DNA from: an uncultured Pseudomonadales bacterium
GTDB lineage: Bacteria > Pseudomonadota > Gammaproteobacteria > Pseudomonadales > Azotimanducaceae
Assembly: GCA_958296165.1 (NCBI GenBank)
Contig: OY282447.1
Coordinates: 1,922,001-1,986,000 of the forward strand
Reading direction: 5' to 3'
DNA: 64,000 bases
Part shown: positions 36,960-46,876 of the stretch, in pieces
How the letters are laid out: each line of letters starts with the position of its first letter
Position numbering within the stretch: the first letter of the stretch is position 1
Position numbers and translations under genes: made by a program
The notes under the pieces: generated by a model
The model's database searches: none
What the model was told of the DNA's origin: nothing
The model's input: only the letters and a program-made list of their open reading frames with translations

Positions 36960-38097
36960 TCACACGAGGTCGCGCAGGAATGGCAGCGCGGGCATGGTGC
37001 GCACACCGTCCGGGGTGCGGTAGTCGCGCTTGCCGGCCAAGGCGATTTGTATTGCCTCCGCGTTCGGGAAACGGGCCTTTAGGTACCGCAACGGGCGGTC
37101 GATGTCGCGGTCGCGGAGCTTGCATTCTACGAACAAGGTGGGCTGGCGGCCCTCCGTGACGACGAAATCCACCTCCCGTCCGTCTACATCGCGGAAGAAC
37201 CGGAGTTCCATGTCGCGGCCTTGGACGTCCTGCTGGAAGTGAACCCACTTCAGCAGATGACAGGCCACCAGGTTCTCGAAGCGAGGGCCCGGGTCACGCA
37301 CTACCGACCAATCGAAGTGGTAGTGCTTGCGCTCCTGCTTCACGGCGCGGATGCGCACAGCGCCGAAAGGAAGAACGCGAAAGATGGCGAACAGCCGTTC
37401 CAGGGTGTCGAGCCACGAAGCGGCGGTTTTGTGCGCGATTTGGAGGTCCTCGCGCAGCGCATTCACGGATAGCGGCGAACCCACCAAATCCGGCAGGCGC
37501 AGCATCATCTCCTCCAACCTGCTCAAGTCCTGTATCCGTGCCAGCGAGCGCACTTCCTCCTCTAGCAGCCGAGCGCGATACTCGCGCGACCAACGTCGCG
37601 CTTGAGTCTCGTTGTCGCCCAGGAACGGTTCCGGAAAGCCGCCGAGGCGCACCAGCCGGGTCAATCCGTCGTCGTCCTCAATATCGGCTTCGGCCACCGA
37701 GAAAGGATGCAGCCGCAGCAGGTGGTAGCGGCCCTGCAGCGAGTCGCCGCCGGCGCCGAACAGCTCCAACCGGCCGCTGCCGGTGACCAGAGCGCTGGCG
37801 CAAGGCCGCTGCGCGCTCGGACAGCGTCGTTGCGTCGTAGATGCCTTTCAGGAAGTCTCGCCAACGGCTGTATTTGTGGATTTCGTCGAAGACCCAGAGG
37901 GCCGTTGCCGGCAGTTCGCCACGCAAGATGCGCTCGCGGTGGGCCGGGACGTCCCAGCTCAAGTAGCCGTTCTCAGCACTCGGCAGGCTGCGAGCCAATG
38001 TAGTCTTGCCAACCTGCCGCGGCCCGGTCACGAATACCATCTTGCGTGCGAGGTCTTGGATGACTTGACCCCGAAGATGGCGAGTCGTGGCTTTCAT
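36960..38097 (-). pseudogene. AAA_14/DUF4143 ATPase, frameshifted
   Basis: The first frame (MKATTRHLRGQVIQDL) has Walker A FVTGPRQVGKTTLARSL and Walker B ALWVFDEIHKY. It breaks near 37795-37805. The second frame continues with LVTGSGRLELFGAGGDSLQG, LVRLGGFPEPFLGD and the DUF4143 nuclease-like part (FENLVACHLLKWVHFQ, VDFVVTEGRQPTLFVECK). One base inserted or lost would restore a protein of about 380 residues. After the TGA at 36960-36962 the frame stays open for 23 more codons to a TAG in the IS target site. Confidence 0.82.
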
Positions 38098-38110
38098 GCT
38101 GCCAAAATAC

Positions 38111-38172
38111 GAGTGATTTCTACCAAAAGTCAAAATTGCACGCGAGTATTTTTGACTCTGGTAGAAATACTC
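38111..38172 (-). promoter_or_regulatory. Inverted-repeat operator/promoter of the DUF4143 gene
   Basis: Imperfect inverted arms at 38116-38135 and 38149-38168 (ATTTCTACCA core, then AAAGTCAAAA against GAGTCAAAAA) flank a 13-base spacer in an AT-rich island. On the minus strand TTGACT and TATTTT, 18 bases apart, could be -35 and -10 boxes just before the ATG at 38097. The overlap suggests repression by a dimeric binder, possibly autoregulation. This is inferred. Confidence 0.5.
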
Positions 38173-38176
38173 CGCG

Positions 38177-39940
38177 TTATGCGGCGACCAATGCCCTGAG
38201 CAGACCCGATGTGCGCTTCGTTGCCCGACCTATGCAAGCGCGAACGCTCGCGGCATCGGCGAAAACCGTCACCTTGCGCCGCGCCCGAGTCACCGCGGTG
38301 TAGAGCAGCTCGCGTGTGTTTACGCGCGCGGTCGCGGGGCCGGGGATGCAGGCCACTTCGTCGTATTCCGAGCCTTGGGCGCGATGCACGGTGAGCGCGA
38401 AGAAGCTCTCGTGGTCTGGCAGGCGCGACGGCGCAATCAGGAATCGTCCGTCGTCCGCAGCGCCCGGCAGATCGGGAAACCATACCTGTCGGCCGCCATC
38501 CGGACTGGCAATCACTACGCCGGTATCGCCGTTGGCAAGGTTGGTTTGCCGATCATTGCGAGTGACGATGATCGGCCTGCCGACGTAGAACTCGTCGACG
38601 GGCAGCGCCACGAGCTGGCGCAGGCGGCGCTCCACCAAGCGGTTGAAGCGGTTGGCGCCGAACGGCCCGGCGCGATGTGCGCACAGCACGCGGCGGGCTG
38701 GGAACGCCCTCGTCGGCGCCGCTCCGGCCGCCATCAGATCGCGCAGCAACGGTGCGCACCAGTCGCGGGCGTAATCGTGGGCGAGCGCCTCGAAGGCCGC
38801 GGCGCTTTGCAGCGGGCGCAGTTCCGTTTCCATATCGGCGGCATCGGTCAGCGCCGCCAGAGCCGCATCGGCCTCGCCGCCAACGATGGCTGCGGCAAGG
38901 CGACCGATGCCGCCGCTGGCGCTGAAGCGGTGGCTGTGCGTAAGCGTGGTCACGCAGCCGGCCAGCGGCCCGGCGGCGGCGTCGCCGGCGGCGCAGAGAT
39001 CGCTGAACACGTAGCCGGGCCGCACGGACGCCAGTTGCGCCGCGTCGCCGAGCAGGATCAACCGGGCATGATCGGGCAGTGCATCGGTCAAGCGGCCCAT
39101 CAGGGCCAGATCCACCATGGAACATTCGTCGATGATGACCGCATCCACGCGCGGCGGCTGGCGCCGGTTCAGCAGTCGATGGATGGTCACCGCGTTGGGT
39201 ACGAAAGCACGCAGCGCCGGCGTCGTAGCCGCGAGGGCGGCCAGCTGTGCGGATACAGACTCCTGCAGCCGAGCTGCGGCTTTGCCGGTTGGCGCCGCCA
39301 AGGCGATGCGGCGTACCCCGGCCATGCCGCTCTCCAGGAGCAGTGCGATCAGATGCACGGCCAGCGTCGTCTTGCCGGTGCCGGGGCCGCCGGTGACGAT
39401 GGCGAGCCGGCGCGTGACGGCCAGTTTGGCGGCGCGGCGTGCCTCGCCAGCGTCTGGAAACAGACGTTGCAGCGCCGCCTCGGAGCGCAGCGCAGCGTCG
39501 TCCCTGGCGATACAGCGCAAGCGTCCGGCGAGGCGCTGCTCGGTGAGCCAAAGGCGGCGCAGATAGAGGCGATCCTCGTCCAGCACCAGCGGCGCGACAT
39601 TTGCCGGCGCGTCGTCCGCCGCGACGACGACGTCGCTTTCGGCCAACGCCTTCAGCATCGTAGCCAAGGCTGGCAGGCGCGCTTGCGCCGCGTTCGGCGG
39701 CAAGGCCGCCTGGCCTTCTGCCGGCGGCAGCCAATCGAGAAACTCCACCACGCGCAGCCCGGCACAGTCGCCGAGCGCCAGGCAGGTATGCCCGGCACGA
39801 TGCGCGGCACTGGCTACCGCGGCGATCAGCACTATGTGTGCTCGTGCGTCCCAATATGCCAGCAGCAACGCGAAATGGCGGTCGATGTCGGCCAGCACGC
39901 CGGCGCGGCATAGGTCGTCCACTGTCTCTTGCGCGCTCAC
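38177..39940 (-). CDS. recD: Exodeoxyribonuclease V subunit alpha
   Basis: RecD is the fast 5'-3' helicase of RecBCD. From the GTG at 39938-39940 the product is 587 residues. It has Walker A in AIVTGGPGTGKTTLAVHLIA (about 183-191), VDAVIIDECSMVDLALMGRL, LLGDAAQLASVRPG, and motif VI in FFALTVHRAQGSEYDEVACI. The GTG overlaps the recB stop as GTGA, so recD is translated by coupling. It is close to the usual length. Confidence 0.94.
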   Translation of the reverse strand: MSAQETVDDLCRAGVLADIDRHFALLLAYWDARAHIVLIAAVASAAHRAGHTCLALGDCAGLRVVEFLDWLPPAEGQAALPPNAAQARLPALATMLKALAESDVVVAADDAPANVAPLVLDEDRLYLRRLWLTEQRLAGRLRCIARDDAALRSEAALQRLFPDAGEARRAAKLAVTRRLAIVTGGPGTGKTTLAVHLIALLLESGMAGVRRIALAAPTGKAAARLQESVSAQLAALAATTPALRAFVPNAVTIHRLLNRRQPPRVDAVIIDECSMVDLALMGRLTDALPDHARLILLGDAAQLASVRPGYVFSDLCAAGDAAAGPLAGCVTTLTHSHRFSASGGIGRLAAAIVGGEADAALAALTDAADMETELRPLQSAAAFEALAHDYARDWCAPLLRDLMAAGAAPTRAFPARRVLCAHRAGPFGANRFNRLVERRLRQLVALPVDEFYVGRPIIVTRNDRQTNLANGDTGVVIASPDGGRQVWFPDLPGAADDGRFLIAPSRLPDHESFFALTVHRAQGSEYDEVACIPGPATARVNTRELLYTAVTRARRKVTVFADAASVRACIGRATKRTSGLLRALVAA

Positions 39941-42900
39941 GACCGCTCGCCGAAGCAGGCGTCGACGGCTTCGATGCACGAACGCGTTGGCTTGTCGAAG
40001 TACACGCTGTAGCCAGGCCGCTCAGGTGCCATGCCACGCACGAACAAGTAGAAGGCGCCGCCCAGATGGCGGTCGTAGTCGTAGCCGGGCAGACGCAGCC
40101 GCAGGTGGCGGTTCAATGCGGCCAGATAGAGGAGATATTGCAGGTGGTAGCCGTTGTCGCGCATCGCTCGCCGCAGAGCTGCGGGCGAGTAGGCGGCTGC
40201 ACTGTCGCCGAGCCAGTTCGACTTGTAGTCCACCACGTAGTAGCGGCCTCGGTGTTCCGCTACCAAGTCGATGAAACCGCGCAGGAAGCCGGTTATGGCG
40301 CCGGCCGCTTCCAGCGGGAGATTCGGATAGCCGTGCGTTGCCAGACACTCGCCGAGCCGCAACCTATCCAAGCCAACCACCGGCAGCTGGAACTCCATCT
40401 CCGCGATGGGGTTGCGCAGGTCGACGAGGCGAAATCCCGCATAGCCAGCTTGCGGCGGCGCGAGCGGCGTGTGGCGGGCGCGTTCGACTATGGTGCGGGC
40501 CACCGCCGCCCACCGCCCTTCCAAGCCGTGCTTGGCGAGAGTTGCGCGGCACAGCCCGTCGAAATCGAGCTGCGGCTCGATGCTGGCCTCGAACAAAGCG
40601 TGCAGACAGTCGCCAACGCGCCGGCCGCGCGGGAAGCTGAACGCGTCCAGCCGCGTTTGCGGCGTTGTCGCCGCGCCCGGCTGCGTCTCGGCGGCATCCT
40701 CGGCTGCTGCCAAAGCCTGGTCTTCGCGTTGATCGTGGTCCGGTCGCTCCACTTCCACATGCTCGGCAAGCGACGCCGCGGCGCCGGTGCTGCCGGCTAG
40801 CGCGGAGTAGCTGGTCATCTGGCGCACCAGACGCAAGGGCCGGTGCAGGCGGCGGGCGCGCGCCGGCGGCGGTGCCACGCGAGGGGTCTCGGCCAGCGCG
40901 GATCCAGGCGCCAGCGCCAAGGCAGCCAGGCCGAACTCGTTCGGATGCGCGGCCGCAAACTGCTCCACCTCGCGCTGCCAACTGCCGGCATCGAGCTTGC
41001 ACACGTATCGGCGGTTGCGCTGCATCGCCAGCGCGGTGTCGTCTACGGCGCCTTGACGGTCGTGCAGAAGCCACGCCAACGGCGCCTGCTCGTAGTCGTT
41101 GGCTTGCGCCCAGGTCACCACGCAACGGTGCTTTGCACGGGTGAGTGCCACATAGAGCAGACGCAGTTCTTCGGCTTGGTCTTCAATGTACTCCTGTGAG
41201 TGGGCGTCACGGTTGGGTGCCAAATCCAGCACCTCTCGAAAGCCGGTGCCTGCGGGCTCGTGATGCTGTGCCGTCGGGCCTCTCCGCAATCGGCGTCGGT
41301 ACCAGGCGAACGGGCAGAACACCACCGGGAACTCCAAACCCTTGGCGCGATGCACGGTCACTACCTTCACCAAGCGCTCGTCGCTCTCCAGGCGCAGCTG
41401 GGCGTCGTCGTCGCCGCGTTGCGGATAGTTGCGCCGCCACGCCAGCCAGTCCACCAAGGCACCCGGCGACAGCCGTTCGCGGCTCTCGGCGCGTTGCAGC
41501 AGATCGGCCAAATGCAGCACATTGGTGAGCTGGCGCGGACCGTCCGGCAGCGTCAGCAAGCGGGTCGCGCAGTTGGTGGGCGGCGTGAACAGCAAGAGCC
41601 GGATCAGCGCCGCAACGCCCGCCGTTCGCCACGTCGCGCGCCAACGGCGAAAGCGGTCTTCCCAGGCGGCCCACGTACGATCGTCCCCGTTCAGCGCCGC
41701 AAGCTCGTGTACTCCGAGGCCGAACGCGTCCATGCTCAGCACGCCGCGCAAGCGGGCGGCACGGTTGTAGGCAGTTGGCTCGGCCAGGGCGGCCAGCAAT
41801 CGATGCAGGTGCTCCGCCTGCGCGGTCTCGAATACGCCAACATCCCCCATTTCCACGCTCTGCACGCCGAGCGCTCGCAGCGCCGCCGCGGTGGCTTGGC
41901 CCTGTGCGGACGTGCGCACCAGCACGGCGATGTCGCCGCCGCTCAGGGGTACGCCGTCCAGCGTCGCCCGGCCGGCATCCGAGAGCCGCAGCAGGTACGC
42001 GATTTCGGCCGCGGCGCCTCGTGCCGCGACCTCGGCCACGGCCTCCTTCGAGGGCAGCTTGTCCTCGGCCTTCGGCTGCAAACGCAGCTGCAGCGGTGCC
42101 GCGTCGTAGTCGTCGTCGCATACACGCAAGCCCTCGCCGACGGGGGTTGCCGCCCGCACGGCGTCGAAGTTCAGCTCCGGCAACAGGAACGGCTGCGGGC
42201 GTTCGAAGATGGCGTTCACCGCGCCAACCAGGGCCGGCGTGGAACGGTAGTTGGTGTCGAGCCGCAGCTGTCGGTCGCCGCTGCGGCGACTGGTTTGCAG
42301 GTAGGCGAACACGTCTGCGCCGCGAAAGCGGTAGATGGATTGCTTGGGGTCGCCGACGATGGCCAGGCCCGTGTACGCCTGCTCGGCGGGTGGCGCAGCG
42401 GCGTCCGTGGCGGGATAGATGTGCGCGAGGATGCGCGCCTGCAAGCCGTCTGTGTCTTGGAACTCGTCCACTAGGGCGAGCGGGAAGCGCTCCCGGATGC
42501 GCTGCGCCAACAGCGGGCCGGCCGCGCTGTCGAGCGCTCGCGCGGTCTCCGTGAGCAGGGCGTTGAAGCCAAGCTGGCGTTCCTGCCAGGCAGTCCTTCG
42601 CAGGCTTGCGCGGACATCGTCTAGCAAGTCGCTGCGCAGCGTGCGCAGCCAGCTAGCGCAGATTCGCTCCGCGGACGCGCCAAGCCGGTCGAAGCACGCC
42701 AGCAAGGGGCTTTCCGGCAACGTCTGCGGCGGTCGTTTCAAGAGGATGCCGGCAAGCGAGTTGCCACCTAAGTGGCCGGCCTCTGCGAAGGGCAACAGTT
42801 GTGCATCGTCCGCCGCGAACGCTTGCTGGACGTTGCCGCACACCCGTGCCAGTTTCGACTCGCTGTTCCGGTACCAGCGCAACGTCGTCAAGGCTTCCAG

Positions 42901-43635
42901 AAAGGCAGCGCCGTGTACCAGCCAAACCTCGCGCACGGCGGCGAACTCGGCCAGCCAGACGGCGTGCTTTTCCTCGAACGAAGCGGCGAGATCGCAGTCT
43001 GTTTCCGCGCCGCCGCGAATCAGCAAATCCGGCTTTGGATGCAGCTCTTGCACCCAGTCGGCGAGGGCGGTCGGCGTGAAGCGTTGGCTTTGAGCGTACT
43101 CCAAGAACGCTACCGGCGCATCGGCAAGGCACCGTCGCCAAAAGTCGCGCACGGCCGTGGCCACGGCCGCTGTGTCGTCTCCACTCACCTCGAAGCCGAA
43201 CGGAATCGCTCCGTCGAAGGCAAACTCGGTCAGCAGCCGCTGGCAGAGACCGTGGATGGTAAGGATGTTGGCGCGATCGAGGTCGCGCACCGCCCGCGTG
43301 AGGCGCGCCGCGGCGTCGGCGCTGTCGATGTCGAGCCCTCGCCAGCGCTCGAGCAGTGCCTGTGCTTGTGTTGAGGGTGCGCCGCCGCCTTGAGTAAAGC
43401 CTGCCAAGGCATCCCGCAACGCGCGCCGGATCCGATGCCGCAGTTCGCCGGTTGCAGACACCGTGAAGGTCACCACGAGCAGGCGGTGGATGCCCACTTC
43501 CGCCTCCACGACGGCGCGTGCCGCCAACGTGGTCAGCGCGTAGGTCTTGCCAGTGCCGGCGCTTGCCTCGATGATCAGATCGCCGCCAAGGGCTGCATCG
43601 AGCGGCGTGTGCTTACTGTCTTTGGCGGTGGCCAT
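39937..43635 (-). CDS. recB: Exodeoxyribonuclease V subunit beta
   Basis: The 1232-residue protein begins with an SF1 helicase: IIEASAGTGKTYALTTLAAR, LALVDEFQDTDGLQ, LAIVGDPKQSIYRFRGADVF, LDTNYRSTPALVGAVN and VTVHRAKGLEFPVVFCPF. The C-terminal RecB nuclease domain has the metal-binding YYVVDYKSNWLG near residue 1130. It pairs with RecC and RecD in double-strand-break repair and in degradation of foreign linear DNA. It lies ten bases downstream of recC. Confidence 0.95.
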   Translation of the reverse strand: MATAKDSKHTPLDAALGGDLIIEASAGTGKTYALTTLAARAVVEAEVGIHRLLVVTFTVSATGELRHRIRRALRDALAGFTQGGGAPSTQAQALLERWRGLDIDSADAAARLTRAVRDLDRANILTIHGLCQRLLTEFAFDGAIPFGFEVSGDDTAAVATAVRDFWRRCLADAPVAFLEYAQSQRFTPTALADWVQELHPKPDLLIRGGAETDCDLAASFEEKHAVWLAEFAAVREVWLVHGAAFLEALTTLRWYRNSESKLARVCGNVQQAFAADDAQLLPFAEAGHLGGNSLAGILLKRPPQTLPESPLLACFDRLGASAERICASWLRTLRSDLLDDVRASLRRTAWQERQLGFNALLTETARALDSAAGPLLAQRIRERFPLALVDEFQDTDGLQARILAHIYPATDAAAPPAEQAYTGLAIVGDPKQSIYRFRGADVFAYLQTSRRSGDRQLRLDTNYRSTPALVGAVNAIFERPQPFLLPELNFDAVRAATPVGEGLRVCDDDYDAAPLQLRLQPKAEDKLPSKEAVAEVAARGAAAEIAYLLRLSDAGRATLDGVPLSGGDIAVLVRTSAQGQATAAALRALGVQSVEMGDVGVFETAQAEHLHRLLAALAEPTAYNRAARLRGVLSMDAFGLGVHELAALNGDDRTWAAWEDRFRRWRATWRTAGVAALIRLLLFTPPTNCATRLLTLPDGPRQLTNVLHLADLLQRAESRERLSPGALVDWLAWRRNYPQRGDDDAQLRLESDERLVKVVTVHRAKGLEFPVVFCPFAWYRRRLRRGPTAQHHEPAGTGFREVLDLAPNRDAHSQEYIEDQAEELRLLYVALTRAKHRCVVTWAQANDYEQAPLAWLLHDRQGAVDDTALAMQRNRRYVCKLDAGSWQREVEQFAAAHPNEFGLAALALAPGSALAETPRVAPPPARARRLHRPLRLVRQMTSYSALAGSTGAAASLAEHVEVERPDHDQREDQALAAAEDAAETQPGAATTPQTRLDAFSFPRGRRVGDCLHALFEASIEPQLDFDGLCRATLAKHGLEGRWAAVARTIVERARHTPLAPPQAGYAGFRLVDLRNPIAEMEFQLPVVGLDRLRLGECLATHGYPNLPLEAAGAITGFLRGFIDLVAEHRGRYYVVDYKSNWLGDSAAAYSPAALRRAMRDNGYHLQYLLYLAALNRHLRLRLPGYDYDRHLGGAFYLFVRGMAPERPGYSVYFDKPTRSCIEAVDACFGERS

Positions 43636-43645
43636 GATGATCGAG

Positions 43646-46600
43646 CTATGTGTCGCTCATGCTCACGAGGGGGCGCAGCAGGCGTTCCGCCCACTCCTTG
43701 AAGCGAGCGTCGAAGGGCTCGCGCGGAAACACGAGACTGTTGTATTCGTCGTCGCCTTCCCCCCACTGATTGCCGCGCCAGGCCGCTCGCGCATCTTGCA
43801 GCGGCCGCTGGGCAGCCCTTGCCCATGCCCAGGACGTGGCGGGGAAGAATGGCAGCGCGACGTTGTTGCCAATTCGCCACGCCGACAGCCAATCGGCAAG
43901 CAATTGCGCGGCCTCGTCTGGCGCAGGGCTGCTCAGGCGGATGCATTGCACGGCATTGGTGACGCCGATGGCGACCGCTTCGACGGTCTTGCCGGCGGTA
44001 CACGCCAACGCCAGCAGCTTGAGCCAAACCTCGATGCGATCGCGCGGGCGGACGGCGCCGGTGCGCCACCACAGCATCTCGTTTGCGTCCGCACAATAGC
44101 CACCGACGGCGCCGACCAACAGGGTGCCGGCGATTTCTATTTCCAAGTCCAGTGGCGGCGCGGCGCGATGTGCGTCATAGGCCGCCAGAGTGGTGCCCAG
44201 CGCGTTGGCTTCGACGCTGCGTTGGCGGTACTCGACCTGCCCTAAGTTGCTTTGCGGCAGCAGCCCTCGGGCCAACAACAACGTGCGAGGGGTCGGCTCG
44301 GCCACATGGGCCGTGCGGAGTGCCAGGATCCCGCTCATCACTTGCCAGCGGCGCAAGGCATCCGGCTCGAAAGGTTCTTCGTCCTTTACTTCGTCGGTGA
44401 ACAACCGCAACTGCATCCCCAGCCGGGCCTCGACGAAGTACCGCGTTGGCGCCACCGCAAAGCGCACCAACTCATCGATGTCCAGCTCCGGGCGCTGGTG
44501 CGCCACGCTCGGCAATTGGTCGGCGAAGCGACCGGGCGAATCCTCCACCGTGTCGGCGACTGCGTTCGCGGCGGCGGCCATCGCCTCGGAGTAGCTGAAC
44601 AAGCGTCCGTTCGCGTCGTCGAAGTAGCGCCGGCTGAAAGGCTGCAAGGGATGGCGCGTTTCCATCTCGGCGCCGAATCGAGCTGTCAAGTATTCGGCCA
44701 GATCGCTTACCAGCACCGATGGCGGCAAGGCCGCGTCGTCGCGCAAGTCGCGCCCCGTATATGTGACGATGAAGCAGCGTCGCGCCGCCAGCAACGCTTC
44801 CAAGAAGGCGAAGCGATCCTCGTCGCGGGCGTCGCGGTCGCCTATGTTGCGGTCGTCGAGGCCCACCAGGTCGAACGTCGCTTGCGGAACATGACGCGGG
44901 AAGGCGTCACCGTTCATGCCGACCGCGCAGACCACTTTGGCCGGATGGATCCGTCCAGCTGCCAACTGGCCAACGGTGACGCCTTCGGCCAGGCGTGCCA
45001 CGGCTCTGGTCGCCTCGCTTGCGGCTGCATTCAACACTTGGCGCAGCACCGCAAAGGGAATGGCTGCGGCGCTCTCGGCCAGCCGGCACTCATCGGCGAA
45101 CTCGTCGATCAGGCGCGCCACGGCGTCTACATCGCGGCTTGCCTTGTCGTCCGCGAAAAAGCGGTTCAACACCAATGTGCGCAAGTCGTCCACCCACTGG
45201 CGCGGCGTTTGCGCCTTCTCCGCCCAAGCCGCCAGGTCGAGGGCTTGCTCGCAATAGCGCGCGAACCGCCCTAGACACTCGTAGTCATCGCTGCCGGCGT
45301 CGAAGCCGCCGCGACCGGCAGCGCAAGGCGCCACGCCCTTGAACAGGGCGTCGTCCTCGATGGCGTAGCCCAGCAGCAGGCGCTGGATGCCCGCCCGCCA
45401 TGTGTGTGTGTTGGCGGCCGGCGCCTCGTGTTCCTGCAAATGTCCGGCGTCGATGCCCCAACGGATGCCGGCGCGGTCCAACCAACGGCCCACCACCGCC
45501 AAATCGCCGTCGTCGATGCCGAAGCAGGCCTGCACGGCGGCAGCGCGCAGCGGCGCCAGCACGGCGCGCGCGGCATAGCGGCTGCCAGGCAGCGCCAGCA
45601 GATCGAGAAATGCCTGCACCGCGGCGTTGTCGCGATGCCGCAGACGCCCGATGTTGAACGGGATGACGCCGGCGGCGCCGAATACGGCTTCGATGGCTGG
45701 GGCGTAGTCCGTCAAGGAAGATGCAACCACCTGTACATCGGCGGGTTCGATGTCCGGGTGAGAATCGAACAGACCGAGCAGGCGGTCGTGCAGCACCTCC
45801 ATTTCGCGCATGGCCGAGTGGCAGACGTGGATCTGCACGGAGTCGTCCGGGTCCGGAACGCGGCCGTCGCTGGCGTCGGCGGCCGTGCCTTCGGCCGCGG
45901 TGCGTAGATCGAGAATGTCGCGCTGCACGGCAGCCAGTCGCGTATTGGCTGCGGGTTCGAGATAGGTCTCTCGCGGAGCGCCGGTGCCGATGTCGTCGGC
46001 CAACAGCGCCTGCATGTCGCGCGCCGGCCGGCCCCAAGCGGCGAGCAGCTCGTTGCCGGTGGCGAAGTAATCGTCGTCCGCGGCCGCCATCGGCCGCTCG
46101 CGCAGCGATCGAATGTCGGCCCAGAACTCACGGCAGGGGCTCAACAGGTACAAGTGGATGTCCATGACGCTCGCCGCTGCGCGCAGCATGTCCAGATAGG
46201 AAGGCGACATGCCGACCATGCCGAAGAAGCTGGCCCGGCTTGTGGCGCGCTCGCCGTCGGCATCGAGATCGAGCTCTAGTTGCTCCGACGCCGGCGCCGC
46301 CGCGAGCTGCGCCGCAGCTTGCCTATAGGCATCCACGGCGTCCACCCAGTGACACGGTGCGGTCGCTGTGCGGCATAGGGCGAGCCACAGGCGGGCCTGC
46401 CAGTGCGGCGCATCGCCGGCTTGCCACGCGCGAATCCACGTCGGCCTGTAGAGCAAGCAGCGGTCGTACACGTGCGCCAGACGATCCGCCAACTCAAAGC
46501 GCTTGCGCGGCTCCGCGTCGGCCAGGTAGCGCCGCAGCTGATCGTCTTCGACGTCGCCGCCGAGCAGATCGAAGACGCGCCAGCGCAAGCTCGCCGGCGC

Positions 46601-46876
46601 AAACTGCCGTTCGGCGGCAAGAGCCGGCGCCGTCTCGCGCATGACGTCCCACGCGAACTCGGCCGGCAGCTCGACGCGCAGGTTCGCAGCGACGCCGAGT
46701 TCCGTGGCCAACGCCATGCGCAGCCAGCGGCCGAGGGCGGGATGCGGCACGACGATGCGCTCCGGCGCCAAGGGATCGCGCGGATGACGACGCATTTCGT
46801 CGGCCAGTTGCTCGGCCAGCGTCTCCAAGCGGTTCGATGCGCTGATGTACAGGCGCGAAGACGAGTCCGGCGTCAC
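43646..46876 (-). CDS. recC: Exodeoxyribonuclease V subunit gamma
   Basis: From the GTG at 46874-46876 (VTPDSSSRLYISASNRLETL) the protein is 1076 residues. It shows PHPALGRWLRMALA, QIHVCHSAMREMEVLHDRLL, IPFNIGRL, FAVLRQVLN and VVCAVGMNGDAFPR, typical of RecC. RecC is an inactivated helicase/nuclease relative that scans for Chi. The open frame extends upstream through tilS only as a shadow. The start overlaps the tilS stop as GTGA. Confidence 0.93.
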   Translation of the reverse strand: MTPDSSSRLYISASNRLETLAEQLADEMRRHPRDPLAPERIVVPHPALGRWLRMALATELGVAANLRVELPAEFAWDVMRETAPALAAERQFAPASLRWRVFDLLGGDVEDDQLRRYLADAEPRKRFELADRLAHVYDRCLLYRPTWIRAWQAGDAPHWQARLWLALCRTATAPCHWVDAVDAYRQAAAQLAAAPASEQLELDLDADGERATSRASFFGMVGMSPSYLDMLRAAASVMDIHLYLLSPCREFWADIRSLRERPMAAADDDYFATGNELLAAWGRPARDMQALLADDIGTGAPRETYLEPAANTRLAAVQRDILDLRTAAEGTAADASDGRVPDPDDSVQIHVCHSAMREMEVLHDRLLGLFDSHPDIEPADVQVVASSLTDYAPAIEAVFGAAGVIPFNIGRLRHRDNAAVQAFLDLLALPGSRYAARAVLAPLRAAAVQACFGIDDGDLAVVGRWLDRAGIRWGIDAGHLQEHEAPAANTHTWRAGIQRLLLGYAIEDDALFKGVAPCAAGRGGFDAGSDDYECLGRFARYCEQALDLAAWAEKAQTPRQWVDDLRTLVLNRFFADDKASRDVDAVARLIDEFADECRLAESAAAIPFAVLRQVLNAAASEATRAVARLAEGVTVGQLAAGRIHPAKVVCAVGMNGDAFPRHVPQATFDLVGLDDRNIGDRDARDEDRFAFLEALLAARRCFIVTYTGRDLRDDAALPPSVLVSDLAEYLTARFGAEMETRHPLQPFSRRYFDDANGRLFSYSEAMAAAANAVADTVEDSPGRFADQLPSVAHQRPELDIDELVRFAVAPTRYFVEARLGMQLRLFTDEVKDEEPFEPDALRRWQVMSGILALRTAHVAEPTPRTLLLARGLLPQSNLGQVEYRQRSVEANALGTTLAAYDAHRAAPPLDLEIEIAGTLLVGAVGGYCADANEMLWWRTGAVRPRDRIEVWLKLLALACTAGKTVEAVAIGVTNAVQCIRLSSPAPDEAAQLLADWLSAWRIGNNVALPFFPATSWAWARAAQRPLQDARAAWRGNQWGEGDDEYNSLVFPREPFDARFKEWAERLLRPLVSMSDT

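Noticed and set aside
35747-37159. Long plus-strand frames across the IS element (470 and 434 codons)
   Set aside because: They are antisense to the recognisable transposase and DUF4143 gene, and their Arg/Pro-rich composition is typical of shadow frames in GC-rich DNA.
38375-39913. 512-codon plus-strand frame
   Set aside because: It lies wholly antisense to recD, which has all helicase motifs. No recognisable domain.
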